A DNA stretch of 64,000 nucleotides, taken from IMG/VR virus record IMGVR_UViG_3300046787_000408, positions 124,001-188,000 of that record. One strand, 5' to 3'. The translations under genes were made by a program, and so were the position numbers. Of the stretch, positions 41,251 through 48,959 are shown piece after piece. Positions within the stretch are counted from its first letter, which is position 1. Each line of letters begins with the position of its first letter. Under the pieces are notes generated by a model that ran no database searches, was not told the origin of the DNA, and worked only from the letters and a program-made list of their open reading frames with translations. Source of the DNA: a virus.

Positions 41251-42873
41251 TTAGATCCTTGCAGCTCGGCCCAGTACTTCGGGGCTCATGTTGGGTTGTG
41301 CAGTGGACTTGGCAGTTCGTGCTCCAGGACCTCGCAGTCGAGGTGTTTGTGTTACTGCATCAAGCTTGTCAGTGTCACCAGGTCCCATGTTATCACCTAG
41401 TTCACCTGCGGTGCTGTCGCCAGGTGCATCTGTTGTTGCTGTGTGTTCTTTGTTGTCAACAACTTTTGGTTCTTTGTTGATGTTAAACACCAACTTGCCT
41501 GCGGAGCTAGATGTTGAACTATAACTCTTTTGTGCCTCTAGCGTAACTTCAGTAAACAACTTGCTAGGCCAAACAGTAGTAAAGCCTTGGATAATAAATT
41601 GTCCATCTTTAGACTTGGTAGCATCAGTGTACATCTGAACAAATGCTGAGTTGTTTAAAATGTCTGCGGCTGCGTCAGAAAAATTAGTTTTCATATTGAT
41701 CTCGTTGCAGACCTTGTAGGCAATAGAACTCACCAAGTGATTTAATGGAACTACTTTGCTAGGATCGTCAGCTGTGCGATCTTTGTAGATCTGTTTGAGA
41801 TTCTTTGATATTGGGGCTTGACTGATGTCGAAATTTTTAACGCCAGCATACTGTTTGAGTGACATTACTTGTGGAATTTCATCTTCATTAATGATACCAA
41901 ACTGCACAGCTAGATTTAGTGGCCCTGAATTGTGATCACCGTTGTGAATGGTTTTAAGAATAGCAATCACCTCCGGATAATTCTGTGCAAATTGGGTCAT
42001 ACCAGCGGCTTCTAATTCGCGTACAGCAGTCAATAGGTTCACAGAACTTGCCATGGCACCTTTAGCACCCTTGCTTGACAATTTGATTTGTTTGCCTTCA
42101 GGACTGACCAGCAATGAGTCATACAGCTCGCCAGAGACGTTTTGGTTAAAACTAACCACACAGTCAGAAAATCCATTTTTCCCCATGAAAATTTCAGCAG
42201 CCTTGGCAGCATTTCCTTTGACCTGCCCGCCGTTGATCAACACAGCTGGTTGCAGCATTTCGCAAAAGTAGTCTCGGAAACCTTTGAAATCCATCCCTTC
42301 GCCGTCTACTGCTACTGGGAATTTTGGGGAACTCATAATAGTTGCAGCCGCTCGGTATTCAGCACTTTGCTCACCAAACTTGGCACCAATCTGTGCTAGA
42401 ATGCTGTCAGGAGTTTGACTCTTGAACTCAGTGAGTACATCACTGGGTTTGTATCCAGCTTTTTCTTTGGATCCACGAGCATCAGTTTGACTAAAGTTTC
42501 CAGGAATATCTTTGGTTTGAAAAAATGTGTTTTGAGTTCTAACAGGCTTGATGTCTTGGGCAAATTTTGCTAGATATCGAGTTCCAACCGCAGTGTTAAA
42601 TGCCGCAATACCAAATGCTTTTAACCTTGCATTGGGCTGATTGACTTTTTCAATCGGATGTCCTACTGATTGTTCAACTTGATCAAACGCTGCCATCATT
42701 TCCTCGGTGGAATTGAAACTGCCAACTTCTGGGTAAAATGTTAAGTTTTGGAAAGTAATTTTGTCGTCAGACGAAGTACCACCTGATCGGGCATATACTT
42801 CTCCGGGGTTGCGGGCGCTAAGTCCACGTGATTCGGTAAGGATGTTATCGAGTAAATTGAGTAGGTCTCTCAT
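41251..42873 (-). CDS. Large hypothetical protein, possible nuclease fold
   Basis: 540 residues. Starts MRDLLNLLDNILTES, again a short amphipathic leader with an (I/L)-x-E site (LTE) as used by T4 prohead protease. The middle has ELYDSLLVSPEGKQIKLSSK followed by GAKGAMASSVNL, reminiscent of a PD-(D/E)XK core (D...I-K-x-S-S-K). The C-terminal 70 residues are disordered (Thr/Asp/Gly-rich). May be an injected virion protein; function unproven. Confidence 0.68.
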   Translation of the reverse strand: MRDLLNLLDNILTESRGLSARNPGEVYARSGGTSSDDKITFQNLTFYPEVGSFNSTEEMMAAFDQVEQSVGHPIEKVNQPNARLKAFGIAAFNTAVGTRYLAKFAQDIKPVRTQNTFFQTKDIPGNFSQTDARGSKEKAGYKPSDVLTEFKSQTPDSILAQIGAKFGEQSAEYRAAATIMSSPKFPVAVDGEGMDFKGFRDYFCEMLQPAVLINGGQVKGNAAKAAEIFMGKNGFSDCVVSFNQNVSGELYDSLLVSPEGKQIKLSSKGAKGAMASSVNLLTAVRELEAAGMTQFAQNYPEVIAILKTIHNGDHNSGPLNLAVQFGIINEDEIPQVMSLKQYAGVKNFDISQAPISKNLKQIYKDRTADDPSKVVPLNHLVSSIAYKVCNEINMKTNFSDAAADILNNSAFVQMYTDATKSKDGQFIIQGFTTVWPSKLFTEVTLEAQKSYSSTSSSAGKLVFNINKEPKVVDNKEHTATTDAPGDSTAGELGDNMGPGDTDKLDAVTQTPRLRGPGARTAKSTAQPNMSPEVLGRAARI

Positions 42874-42901
42874 TGTGTTTCCTGGAAGATTATAGTATAC
42901 T
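42873..42901 (+). promoter_or_regulatory. Candidate promoter for clpP2
   Basis: TTGTGT, 17 bases, TATACT in the divergent intergenic region. Weak -35. Confidence 0.4.
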
Positions 42902-42934
42902 TATCCTAGTGCATTACTTAACATAGGAGAATTT

Positions 42935-43558
42935 ATGCCCAGTTTGATCCCCATGGTTGTTGAACAAACCTCTAAAGGCGAGCGCAGTTATGACATCTAT
43001 AGTCGCTTGCTCCGAGACCGTATTATTATGCTGGACACTGATGTTAACGAACACTCGGCCAGTTTGATTGTGGCTCAGTTGTTGTTTTTGGAAAGTGAGG
43101 ACTCTGCCAAAGATATCAGCTTGTATATCAACAGTCCCGGCGGACTGGTAACTGCAGGATTGGCTATATACGATACTATGCAATTTATTCGTCCAGACGT
43201 GCAAACCATTGTGATTGGCCAAGCTGCCAGCATGGGTAGTTTTCTAGGCCAAGCTGGTGCCCCGGGCAAGCGTTTTGTACTGCCTGAGTCGCGTACCATG
43301 ATTCACCGTGTTAGTTCAGGTACACCGGGCACACGTGGCTCAGTACATGTACAAGAGCTGCAATTTGAAGATGCCAAACGCACTTACGACGAAAGCCAGC
43401 GTATCAATCAGCGCCTTACTGAGTTGTATGTGCGTCACAACACAGCAGGCAAAACCTATGATGAACTGTTTGAAACCATGAAGTTTGACACGTTCCTTAG
43501 TGCAGAACAAGCAGTTGAGTTTGGTCTTGCAGACAAGGTGGTCCAAAAGCGTGTTTAA
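42935..43558 (+). CDS. clpP: ClpP protease subunit, canonical
   Basis: 207 residues, close to bacterial ClpP. Motifs: [12 protein letters not shown]-like helix, [13 protein letters not shown]99 in [10 protein letters not shown]124 in MIHRVSSG and D185 in [10 protein letters not shown]. The E. coli precursor triad is S111, H136, D185. With the phage ClpX (IGF loop intact) it could build a complete phage ClpXP. AGGAG at 42925 gives a good start signal. Confidence 0.95.
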   Translation: MPSLIPMVVEQTSKGERSYDIYSRLLRDRIIMLDTDVNEHSASLIVAQLLFLESEDSAKDISLYINSPGGLVTAGLAIYDTMQFIRPDVQTIVIGQAASMGSFLGQAGAPGKRFVLPESRTMIHRVSSGTPGTRGSVHVQELQFEDAKRTYDESQRINQRLTELYVRHNTAGKTYDELFETMKFDTFLSAEQAVEFGLADKVVQKRV

Positions 43559-44825
43559 GCAAAACTTTTGCTCTAGCCCTTGGATTCACATGCGCATTAC
43601 CAATGATGGTAGCATGGTGTATTGCCGCTGGAGCAACAAGTTTAACGGTACTGCCAACATACGAGATGTTGATCCTGTAGATTTTTTCCAGCAACACATG
43701 GCTCCACTACGGAGAGATTTGTTACAAGGCCATCAGTTGCCGGGCTGTAATGAATGTTATCAAATGGATCAACATGGAAAAATTTCAGGACGACAACGGC
43801 AGTTGCTAAAAACTGGTGTTCGCTTGGAGCAGTTTGAAAAAACCATGCAAAGCTCGCCCTGGTCGCAAGAATGGGCCAGCAATTACAACACCGGAGTTAC
43901 AGAACAGTTGCCCCAAGATTGGCAAATTGATCTAGGCAACTACTGCAACAGCGCCTGTGTATTTTGCTCGCCACGTGACAGTTCTCGCCTGGCTGCAGAA
44001 TGGAAAAAGATTGGGTTGATTGATCAGCTGCCACAGTCAAATTGGACTGATGATTCTGCGTTGGTTGATAAATTTACCAATCTACTGCGCCAATCCAAAC
44101 ATGTGCAGTACTTGCATTTTATTGGCGGCGAAACAGTAATAACGCCAGCCTTTAAGACCATACTGAAATCGCTGATAGCTGCTGGGTTAAATCACACAGC
44201 CACCATTGGGTTTACCACCAATCTAACTGTATGGGACCAAGAAGTTGCTGACTTACTGTGTGAGTTTTCGGGAGTCAATCTGGGCATGAGCGTGGAGGCG
44301 TTTGACCCAGTTAACGATTATGTGCGCTGGCCATCCAGGATAGAGCATGTGATGGCCACACGAGATAAATGGGTAGACCTAGCACGCCAACAAAATTGGC
44401 TGGTGCAATTACGGGTTACACCCACACTGTTGACCATTTCTCGATTGTTGAGTGTGTACCAATATGCATGGCAGCAAAATATTGCTGTGGAAAGCTGTAA
44501 TTTTTTGCAAAGGCCAGACTATCTGCGACCATCAGTATTGCCACTTGAGTTTAGACAACACTGTGCAAACCACCTACAGGACTGGGCTGGTCAATTTAGC
44601 AAGCACGATTCCCTAGTGATCAACACCCGAGATCCCAATGCTGCTCAACAGCAAATTTTACAAGATCTGCAGAGCTATGCAAACTATCTTGTGCATGAGC
44701 CAGACGAAAGTTCAAGACTACCGGATGCAATAGCATTCTTGAAAAAACTAGAAGGCAGTCGCAAAAACTCTATTTTGAATTATTTGCCCGAATATGAACA
44801 ACTATTTAGATCTGCTGGATACTGA
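43551..44825 (+). CDS. Twitch-domain radical SAM protein
   Basis: 424 residues from a GTG at 43551 ([15 protein letters not shown]), eight bases inside clpP2, with AAGGTGG nine bases upstream. N-terminal twitch elements are C..PW.H, YCRW and CNEC; the radical SAM motif is [10 protein letters not shown] (C-x3-C-x2-C) and FIGGETV follows. Clearly related to 2337-3710. Followed, with 32 bases of overlap, by a small beta-rich protein gene. Substrate unknown. Confidence 0.82.
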   Translation: MFKQNFCSSPWIHMRITNDGSMVYCRWSNKFNGTANIRDVDPVDFFQQHMAPLRRDLLQGHQLPGCNECYQMDQHGKISGRQRQLLKTGVRLEQFEKTMQSSPWSQEWASNYNTGVTEQLPQDWQIDLGNYCNSACVFCSPRDSSRLAAEWKKIGLIDQLPQSNWTDDSALVDKFTNLLRQSKHVQYLHFIGGETVITPAFKTILKSLIAAGLNHTATIGFTTNLTVWDQEVADLLCEFSGVNLGMSVEAFDPVNDYVRWPSRIEHVMATRDKWVDLARQQNWLVQLRVTPTLLTISRLLSVYQYAWQQNIAVESCNFLQRPDYLRPSVLPLEFRQHCANHLQDWAGQFSKHDSLVINTRDPNAAQQQILQDLQSYANYLVHEPDESSRLPDAIAFLKKLEGSRKNSILNYLPEYEQLFRSAGY

Positions 44826-45141
44826 CCTTGAGATCAGCATTGAGCTGGTGTTGAAATCAACTGATGGTCATGCACAAGTCTTGATCAACGGTGTTGTGAT
44901 ATACAACGGCAACGTGACGGGAACAGTTAACTTGTGTCACACTGTTCCAGTGCTACACCCAATTGCACTAGAAGTGCATCATCGTGGTGTATATCTGGAC
45001 AGTTTGAAATTTGATGGGTGGGAATCAAGACCCCAGTATGCTTGGGAAATCAACAATGTGTTTTGTCTAGATACCAAGGTGCCATTTTATCAATGGCAAC
45101 ATACTGCAACAGCACAGGGCTGGTTGTTGACCCCTCAGTAA
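44794..45141 (+). CDS. Beta-rich partner of radical SAM protein
   Basis: 115 residues of alternating strands: AQVLINGVVIYNGNVTG, PIALEVHHRGVYLDSLKFDG, then WEINNVFCLDTKVPFYQW. Same strand order as the partner protein at 21093-21704. A carbohydrate-binding-like beta-sandwich fits; function unknown. Confidence 0.7.
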   Translation: MNNYLDLLDTDLEISIELVLKSTDGHAQVLINGVVIYNGNVTGTVNLCHTVPVLHPIALEVHHRGVYLDSLKFDGWESRPQYAWEINNVFCLDTKVPFYQWQHTATAQGWLLTPQ

Positions 45142-45230
45142 TCCCAGCGCCCTTGGTTGATTCGTTGCGCCGCACGAGCTTGGCCAATTTCTTGCAGAAT
45201 TTCGTAGACTATAGCAAACATACGTTTCAT
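45135..45230 (-). CDS. Very small protein, minus strand
   Basis: 31 residues, MKRMFAIVYEILQEIGQARA, amphipathic and basic. ATGA overlap with the upstream minus-strand gene and GGAGG about nine bases before the ATG support it. Convergent with 44794-45141 by seven bases. Unknown function. Confidence 0.5.
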   Translation of the reverse strand: MKRMFAIVYEILQEIGQARAAQRINQGRWDY

Positions 45231-45385
45231 AACAGACCTCCGCGGTTCATTTTGGAGTACTGACGCTCCAGGTATTCTACTTCAGCAACCGAAGTAGGAC
45301 GATGAGATTGAATATAACTATCCAATCGGGTTTGATAATTTTGTGCAAATAGTTGGGTAAACCATGCAAGTATAGCAGTGAACAT
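45227..45385 (-). CDS. Small DUF3563-like protein
   Basis: 52 residues from the internal ATG: a hydrophobic MFTAILAWFTQLF then YIQSHRPTSVAEVEYLERQY, similar to DUF3563 proteins of betaproteobacteria (helix with D/E-L/YLER). GAAGGA upstream on the minus strand. Possible membrane-associated regulator. Confidence 0.6.
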   Translation of the reverse strand: MFTAILAWFTQLFAQNYQTRLDSYIQSHRPTSVAEVEYLERQYSKMNRGGLL

Positions 45386-45436
45386 TTTGTGTTTTTCCTT
45401 CTCAGTATTTACCACTAGTGGTTTCTACTGATAAAA

Positions 45437-45454
45437 GTAGTACTCAAGTATTAC
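45437..45454 (+). terminator. Hairpin of the promoter cassette
   Basis: GTAGTACTCAAGTATTAC, an imperfect copy of the hairpins at 16813 and 18420, directly before the promoter; no T-run. Confidence 0.4.
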
Positions 45455-45465
45455 AAAATTTCTGG

Positions 45466-45494
45466 TTGACTCAAATTGCCCAATTTGCTATAAT
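45466..45494 (+). promoter_or_regulatory. Sigma70-like promoter, cassette copy, upstream of the small-gene array
   Basis: TTGACT, 17 bases, TATAAT and the full leader ATACACATAGCAAAGC, AAAACAGGAG. No further promoter of this type is seen before 49628, so it probably drives the whole array to 48943. Confidence 0.9.
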
Positions 45495-45526
45495 ATACAC
45501 ATAGCAAAGCAAAACAGGAGTTGACC

Positions 45527-45778
45527 ATGCAAATCAAGCGTTTCAAACAAGCCCAGCGTTTTCGTGTTATTGTTGGTCCCGCATGTTTTTATGCCACAGC
45601 AAAGCAAATTCGCAATGGGGTTGGTGACTTTGTAAACTGCAATGCCGCAACCCAAAAGGCCCTGGAGACACTGGAATTTCAACGTAGCGGCGGCTACAAG
45701 AACGCCGGAGTGCTGGAGTTTTCAACCGGGCTTGCAGGTACATGGGAAGGTCTGAATGTGCAACTCAACGTGGCCTAA
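45527..45778 (+). CDS. Small hypothetical protein
   Basis: 83 residues, MQIKRFKQAQRFRVIVG, basic N-terminus, C-terminal strands (GVLEFSTGLAGTW). ATG chosen with AGGAG seven bases upstream; a TTG at 45521 is also in frame. Confidence 0.7.
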   Translation: MQIKRFKQAQRFRVIVGPACFYATAKQIRNGVGDFVNCNAATQKALETLEFQRSGGYKNAGVLEFSTGLAGTWEGLNVQLNVA

Positions 45779-45788
45779 GGAAAACAAA

Positions 45789-45896
45789 ATGAAACTATAC
45801 ACTGTGCATTGGACTCAAACTTACAACACTTGGCCAGAGCCTGTAATGGATCTCACTCAAGCTCGTGAACTGTTAGCAAGGATCATGGCAAAATGA
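45789..45896 (+). CDS. Very small hypothetical protein
   Basis: 35 residues, MKLYTVHWTQTYNTWPEPV then a helix QARELLARIMAK. AAGGAAAA upstream and ATGA overlap with the next gene. Confidence 0.55.
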   Translation: MKLYTVHWTQTYNTWPEPVMDLTQARELLARIMAK

Positions 45897-46099
45897 AACT
45901 GGTAATCAACCATTTATATTCTGAAAATGCAGACGGCCGCATCAAGTCTGTGCGTGGTGGACGCGATCTGCAAAAGGCTCGCACACTCGAGCGTCAAGGG
46001 TTTGCTCGTGTAAAACTAGTGAGCAACACATTTGCTGGCTACGGTGGTAGCCGTGATGTTGGTTACATTCTCAACAAATACGAAGTGACATTTCTATGA
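45893..46099 (+). CDS. Small hypothetical protein
   Basis: 68 residues, basic, Gly/Arg-rich (SVRGGRDLQKARTLERQGF). Coupled by four-base overlaps at both ends. Function unknown. Confidence 0.68.
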   Translation: MKLVINHLYSENADGRIKSVRGGRDLQKARTLERQGFARVKLVSNTFAGYGGSRDVGYILNKYEVTFL

Positions 46100-46458
46100 A
46101 ATGGTTTGCTGAAACAACTGACTACAAAGACTCTGTGCCCAACGGTATCTACTTGCTGGATGACAGCAAGACCAAGATGTATGCATTCAAGCCCCGCGGC
46201 ACAGACGACATCAAAACGTTCAAAAACTTTATCCGCATTGACACCCGTGGTCGCAAGTTTGTTGTGAACCCGGTGCAGTTCGAAACCAAGGTCAAAGAAC
46301 CTGCACCCGAAGGTCGCTCATGGACAGTGAAAGGTAGCAAAGGCGATGAATACAAAATCACAGAGCACAGTGGAAATCTATCATGCACATGTTCCGGTTT
46401 CCGATTCCGTGGCGACTGTAAGCACGTCAAAGATCCCAGTATTCGTCAAGCGGTTTGA
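46096..46458 (+). CDS. SWIM-type zinc-finger protein
   Basis: 120 residues. The C-terminal half has CTCSGFRFRGDCKHV, the C-x-C-x(n)-C-x-H signature of SWIM domains, which bind nucleic acids or proteins. The N-terminal part contains repeated Phe/Lys strands (YAFKPRGTDDIKTFKNFI). Common among phages; role unknown. It precedes the L-R/K-W array. Confidence 0.8.
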   Translation: MKWFAETTDYKDSVPNGIYLLDDSKTKMYAFKPRGTDDIKTFKNFIRIDTRGRKFVVNPVQFETKVKEPAPEGRSWTVKGSKGDEYKITEHSGNLSCTCSGFRFRGDCKHVKDPSIRQAV

Positions 46459-46474
46459 TGTCAACAGTGTAGAC

Positions 46475-46630
46475 ATGTTCCGGGATGGGCACTGGGCTGA
46501 AATGATTGAATGGTGTGAGAACAATCTCTATCACGGCGGCCACTACGAGCCCAACTGGCATGCACAGTATCCCAGCTTTTACTTTTGGGACGAAAAGGAA
46601 TATTCACTGTTCCTGTTGAGGTGGTCATGA
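46475..46630 (+). CDS. Array protein 1 (L-R-W small-protein family)
   Basis: 51 residues from ATG 46475. Contains MIEWCENNL and the terminal FYFWDEKEYSLFLLRWS. In-frame sequence upstream (PVFVKRFDVN) looks like the first strand of the family, so translation may begin earlier at a GTG (46409) inside the SWIM gene. The last codons TTG-AGG-TGG-TCA-TGA also form the ribosome-binding site of the next gene. Function unknown. Confidence 0.62.
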   Translation: MFRDGHWAEMIEWCENNLYHGGHYEPNWHAQYPSFYFWDEKEYSLFLLRWS

Positions 46631-46839
46631 CAGCAAGATACAGTCGCAGCCGAGATCTCCTCCATCGTGTGACAGTGCCGCATTCGGGCGGTTGGGTGTG
46701 GGGCAAGGATCAAAGGTTTGTGTGGTGCGAGCAAAACTGTCAAGACAATTACAGGGGTGCCATGTTTCGTCGGGATCAAACTGTGTGGCATTTTAAATCC
46801 CAACAGGATGCTGTGTTGTTTGCGCTGAAGTGGGGTTGA
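46627..46839 (+). CDS. Array protein 2 (L-R/K-W family)
   Basis: 70 residues: RFVWCEQNCQDNY then WHFKSQQDAVLFALKWG. ATGA overlap with gene 1. Its end uses AAG rather than AGG in the motif, and the next gene starts with GTG two bases after the stop. Confidence 0.7.
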   Translation: MTARYSRSRDLLHRVTVPHSGGWVWGKDQRFVWCEQNCQDNYRGAMFRRDQTVWHFKSQQDAVLFALKWG

Positions 46840-46841
46840 TC

Positions 46842-47087
46842 GTGAAGTTAAATGTAACCAAATTCCGCAGTGTTGATTATTACATCGTTGAAATAGACGA
46901 AGACCATCAGTCTGGCGATACATGGTATGAACGCAGTTTTCCAGATGTTGATTCCTGGTGCGAGCACACATTTGGCGAACAAGACTTGTGGGGAGAAACT
47001 CCTGTCACAGGTTGGAAGCGTATGCGTAATCAATATTTCTTTACAGAAGAAGGCAAACGCGATTGGTTTGTTATGAGGTGGTCATGA
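46842..47087 (+). CDS. Array protein 3 (L-R/K-W family), GTG start
   Basis: 81 residues: YYIVEIDED first strand, VDSWCEHTFGEQDLW helix, and YFFTEEGKRDWFVMRWS end. GTG at 46842 is preferred; another GTG at 46830 lies inside gene 2. Confidence 0.68.
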   Translation: MKLNVTKFRSVDYYIVEIDEDHQSGDTWYERSFPDVDSWCEHTFGEQDLWGETPVTGWKRMRNQYFFTEEGKRDWFVMRWS

Positions 47088-47314
47088 CAGACAACCGCTT
47101 GCATAATGTACCAGTGCGATTGAAAACAAGAAACTTGATATGGAATACAGAAGCCCGACTTATCGAACTCAACGAATTACGAGCATGGTTAGACGAAATT
47201 ACAGAGTGGCAACCGGACATGTATGAACTAAAGTTTCACAGTTCCGGACGTCAATGTGTTGCATGGTTTGCTGATGAACAGCATGCCGTGCTTTGTGCTT
47301 TGAGGTGGACATGA
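47084..47314 (+). CDS. Array protein 4 (L-R/K-W family)
   Basis: 76 residues: VRLKTRNLIWN, a helix without the W-C pair (LRAWLDEITEW), and WFADEQHAVLCALRWT. Overlaps both neighbours by four bases. Confidence 0.7.
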   Translation: MTDNRLHNVPVRLKTRNLIWNTEARLIELNELRAWLDEITEWQPDMYELKFHSSGRQCVAWFADEQHAVLCALRWT

Positions 47315-47541
47315 GAGTAAATATTGAACCTTATTGGAAAAAGCTGGCCAATTGGTATTGGGAAAATGCTGGCGGCTACGAAGGTGTTGGCATGAGTATC
47401 TGGGACATGCTTGAACGTGATTACAGTGCTCGAAAAGTTTACCACGGTGAGCGTGGTGGCAAACTTGGCCTAAAGAAACAAATGATTGTTGAGTTCCCTA
47501 GCGAGCAAATGTATACCTTGTTTGCATTGAGGTGGTCATGA
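47311..47541 (+). CDS. Array protein 5 (L-R/K-W family)
   Basis: 76 residues; the N-terminus is divergent (YWKKLANWYWENAGG) but the end IVEFPSEQMYTLFALRWS is typical. Confidence 0.7.
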   Translation: MRVNIEPYWKKLANWYWENAGGYEGVGMSIWDMLERDYSARKVYHGERGGKLGLKKQMIVEFPSEQMYTLFALRWS

Positions 47542-47855
47542 TCACAAGCATTTGGAGACACGAAGATGACGTTTGCCCCAGAGTCAGCGGGCATTACCTG
47601 GCCTATAAATTGCCATCCCTGGGTGATGACGAAGAGGGCTATGGATTGTATTACTGGGACAACTATTATACAGAATGGCGAGAGACCCAGGCTCCGCACT
47701 CTCACTCTATCCGAGTCAGCATCTGGACTCCTTGCCCCGACCATGATCCGGGTACCCATATTTCACGACAACCAGTGCAGGCAGAAATTGAAGCCTGGCG
47801 CAATGTGTGCAATGCAATTGACCAATACAACTTGATCACAAAGTTAACACAATGA
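47538..47855 (+). CDS. Hypothetical protein inside the array
   Basis: 105 residues, the one array member lacking the L-R/K-W end. GHYLAYKLPSLGDDEEGYG and RETQAPHSHSIRVSIWTPCPD suggest a small beta domain of the kind seen in phage DUF551-like proteins. Coupled by ATGA overlaps on both sides. Function unknown. Confidence 0.68.
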   Translation: MITSIWRHEDDVCPRVSGHYLAYKLPSLGDDEEGYGLYYWDNYYTEWRETQAPHSHSIRVSIWTPCPDHDPGTHISRQPVQAEIEAWRNVCNAIDQYNLITKLTQ

Positions 47856-48280
47856 ACATTATCAAAGATGTAACTGAAGGCATAGAACCTTTCCCGTTCC
47901 TTTCGTACCAACAAGCACTCTGGGACCGACTGAATCAAGGTGGATTCAAACAGGGTCAAATATCTTTGTATGCTTCGGGTCGGCGGACTGGCAAGAGTCT
48001 CTATCAGAAAATGGTGCTCAACAAATTGTATGGTACTAACCTTTGCAAAGAAATTGTATTACCCATGAAGCCAGAACCCAAGTACAAGTTCAGTCGTGCC
48101 AAGTGGTATGAAGCAAAACTACCCGGTGACGGACAGGCAGTATTTGCTTGGTGTACTGAACAATTTGGTCCCGAGCCATACTACCCCGATGCTTGGTCAC
48201 GCTGGTACTTTAACGTGAATAGAACATTTAGATTCCGTGATGCCAAAGACTACGAATGGTTCCTGTTGAGGTGGGCATGA
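47852..48280 (+). CDS. Array protein 7: P-loop-like segment fused to L-R-W domain
   Basis: 142 residues. The first 60 residues end in ISLYASGRRTGKSLYQKM, a near P-loop (R-R-T-G-K-S; it lacks the first Gly of the exact Walker A), as at the N-terminus of DnaB/RecA-like phage ATPases. The second half is the array domain: RAKWYEAKL, VFAWCTEQFGP and FRFRDAKDYEWFLLRWA. No Walker B is visible, so ATPase activity is unlikely. A fusion or remnant. Confidence 0.7.
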   Translation: MNIIKDVTEGIEPFPFLSYQQALWDRLNQGGFKQGQISLYASGRRTGKSLYQKMVLNKLYGTNLCKEIVLPMKPEPKYKFSRAKWYEAKLPGDGQAVFAWCTEQFGPEPYYPDAWSRWYFNVNRTFRFRDAKDYEWFLLRWA

Positions 48281-48477
48281 CAGTAACACTACCCTATGAT
48301 CCTGATTGGAAAGCTTTGGCATGGGCTAAAGAATATTGTTCAAGTTATATCACCAACAAGGCCAGTAATACCACAAGACTAAAGCCGGTGTCTGGTGGTT
48401 GGGTTAATGATTCTAGCATTGTTTATTATTTTAGTGATGAACAAGATGCTGTAATGTTTGCATTAAGGTGGTTATGA
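48277..48477 (+). CDS. Array protein 8 (L-R/K-W family)
   Basis: 66 residues: LAWAKEYCSSYITN in place of W-C, then VYYFSDEQDAVMFALRWL. ATGA overlap. Confidence 0.7.
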   Translation: MTVTLPYDPDWKALAWAKEYCSSYITNKASNTTRLKPVSGGWVNDSSIVYYFSDEQDAVMFALRWL

Positions 48478-48713
48478 CCGAAACTCAGCAACAATACAGT
48501 CATTTGGATTATGAAGTCATGCTTCAGAAGGACCAGTGTCGTAAAGTCATGCGATGGTGCGAAGAACAACACGGTCCACGATGGGAAGCTATAGGCAATA
48601 GATCTGGTGTATGGACGGTATTTTGGGCAGGCAGAGGACACACTGATCAGTATAGATTCTGTTTTGCACATGAAAAAGATATGATGATGTTTGTATTAAG
48701 GTGGTCAAAATGA
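48474..48713 (+). CDS. Array protein 9 (L-R/K-W family)
   Basis: 79 residues: DYEVMLQKDQ, VMRWCEEQHGPRW, and FCFAHEKDMMMFVLRWSK. The extra Lys codon moves the next start by three bases. Confidence 0.7.
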   Translation: MTETQQQYSHLDYEVMLQKDQCRKVMRWCEEQHGPRWEAIGNRSGVWTVFWAGRGHTDQYRFCFAHEKDMMMFVLRWSK

Positions 48714-48943
48714 ATTCTAAACAACGACGAGCAGATCGCAAAGAGTGGCGCTATGAGGTCACCATCAACGATTCACAATCCTTTGTGAATTATGACGCTA
48801 TGTTTGATTGGTGTGTTGCCAACTACGGCAACACTCGCGGTATCAGTCCCAACGGTTGGCGTGAAAAACATGGGCATTTTGGCACTTGTTGGCAGTTCAA
48901 CGATTCACGTAAGGCCATGGCATTTGCACTAAAGTGGAAATGA
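48710..48943 (+). CDS. Array protein 10 (L-R/K-W family)
   Basis: 77 residues: basic N-terminus (SKQRRADRKEWRYEV), MFDWCVANYGNTRG, and WQFNDSRKAMAFALKWK. Last gene of the array; uses AAG in the motif and has no coupled gene downstream. Confidence 0.7.
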   Translation: MNSKQRRADRKEWRYEVTINDSQSFVNYDAMFDWCVANYGNTRGISPNGWREKHGHFGTCWQFNDSRKAMAFALKWK

Positions 48944-48947
48944 ATTT

Positions 48948-48955
48948 TATAAGTA
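48948..48955 (+). promoter_or_regulatory. Late-like box TATAAGTA
   Basis: One base from TATAAATA, four bases before the ATG at 48960, which has no Shine-Dalgarno. Confidence 0.35.
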
Positions 48956-48959
48956 CTTT

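Noticed and set aside
46149-47033. Several minus-strand open frames of 60-130 codons in the small-gene array
   Set aside because: They mirror well-supported plus-strand genes, have no ribosome-binding sites and are rich in Cys/His, as expected for shadows.
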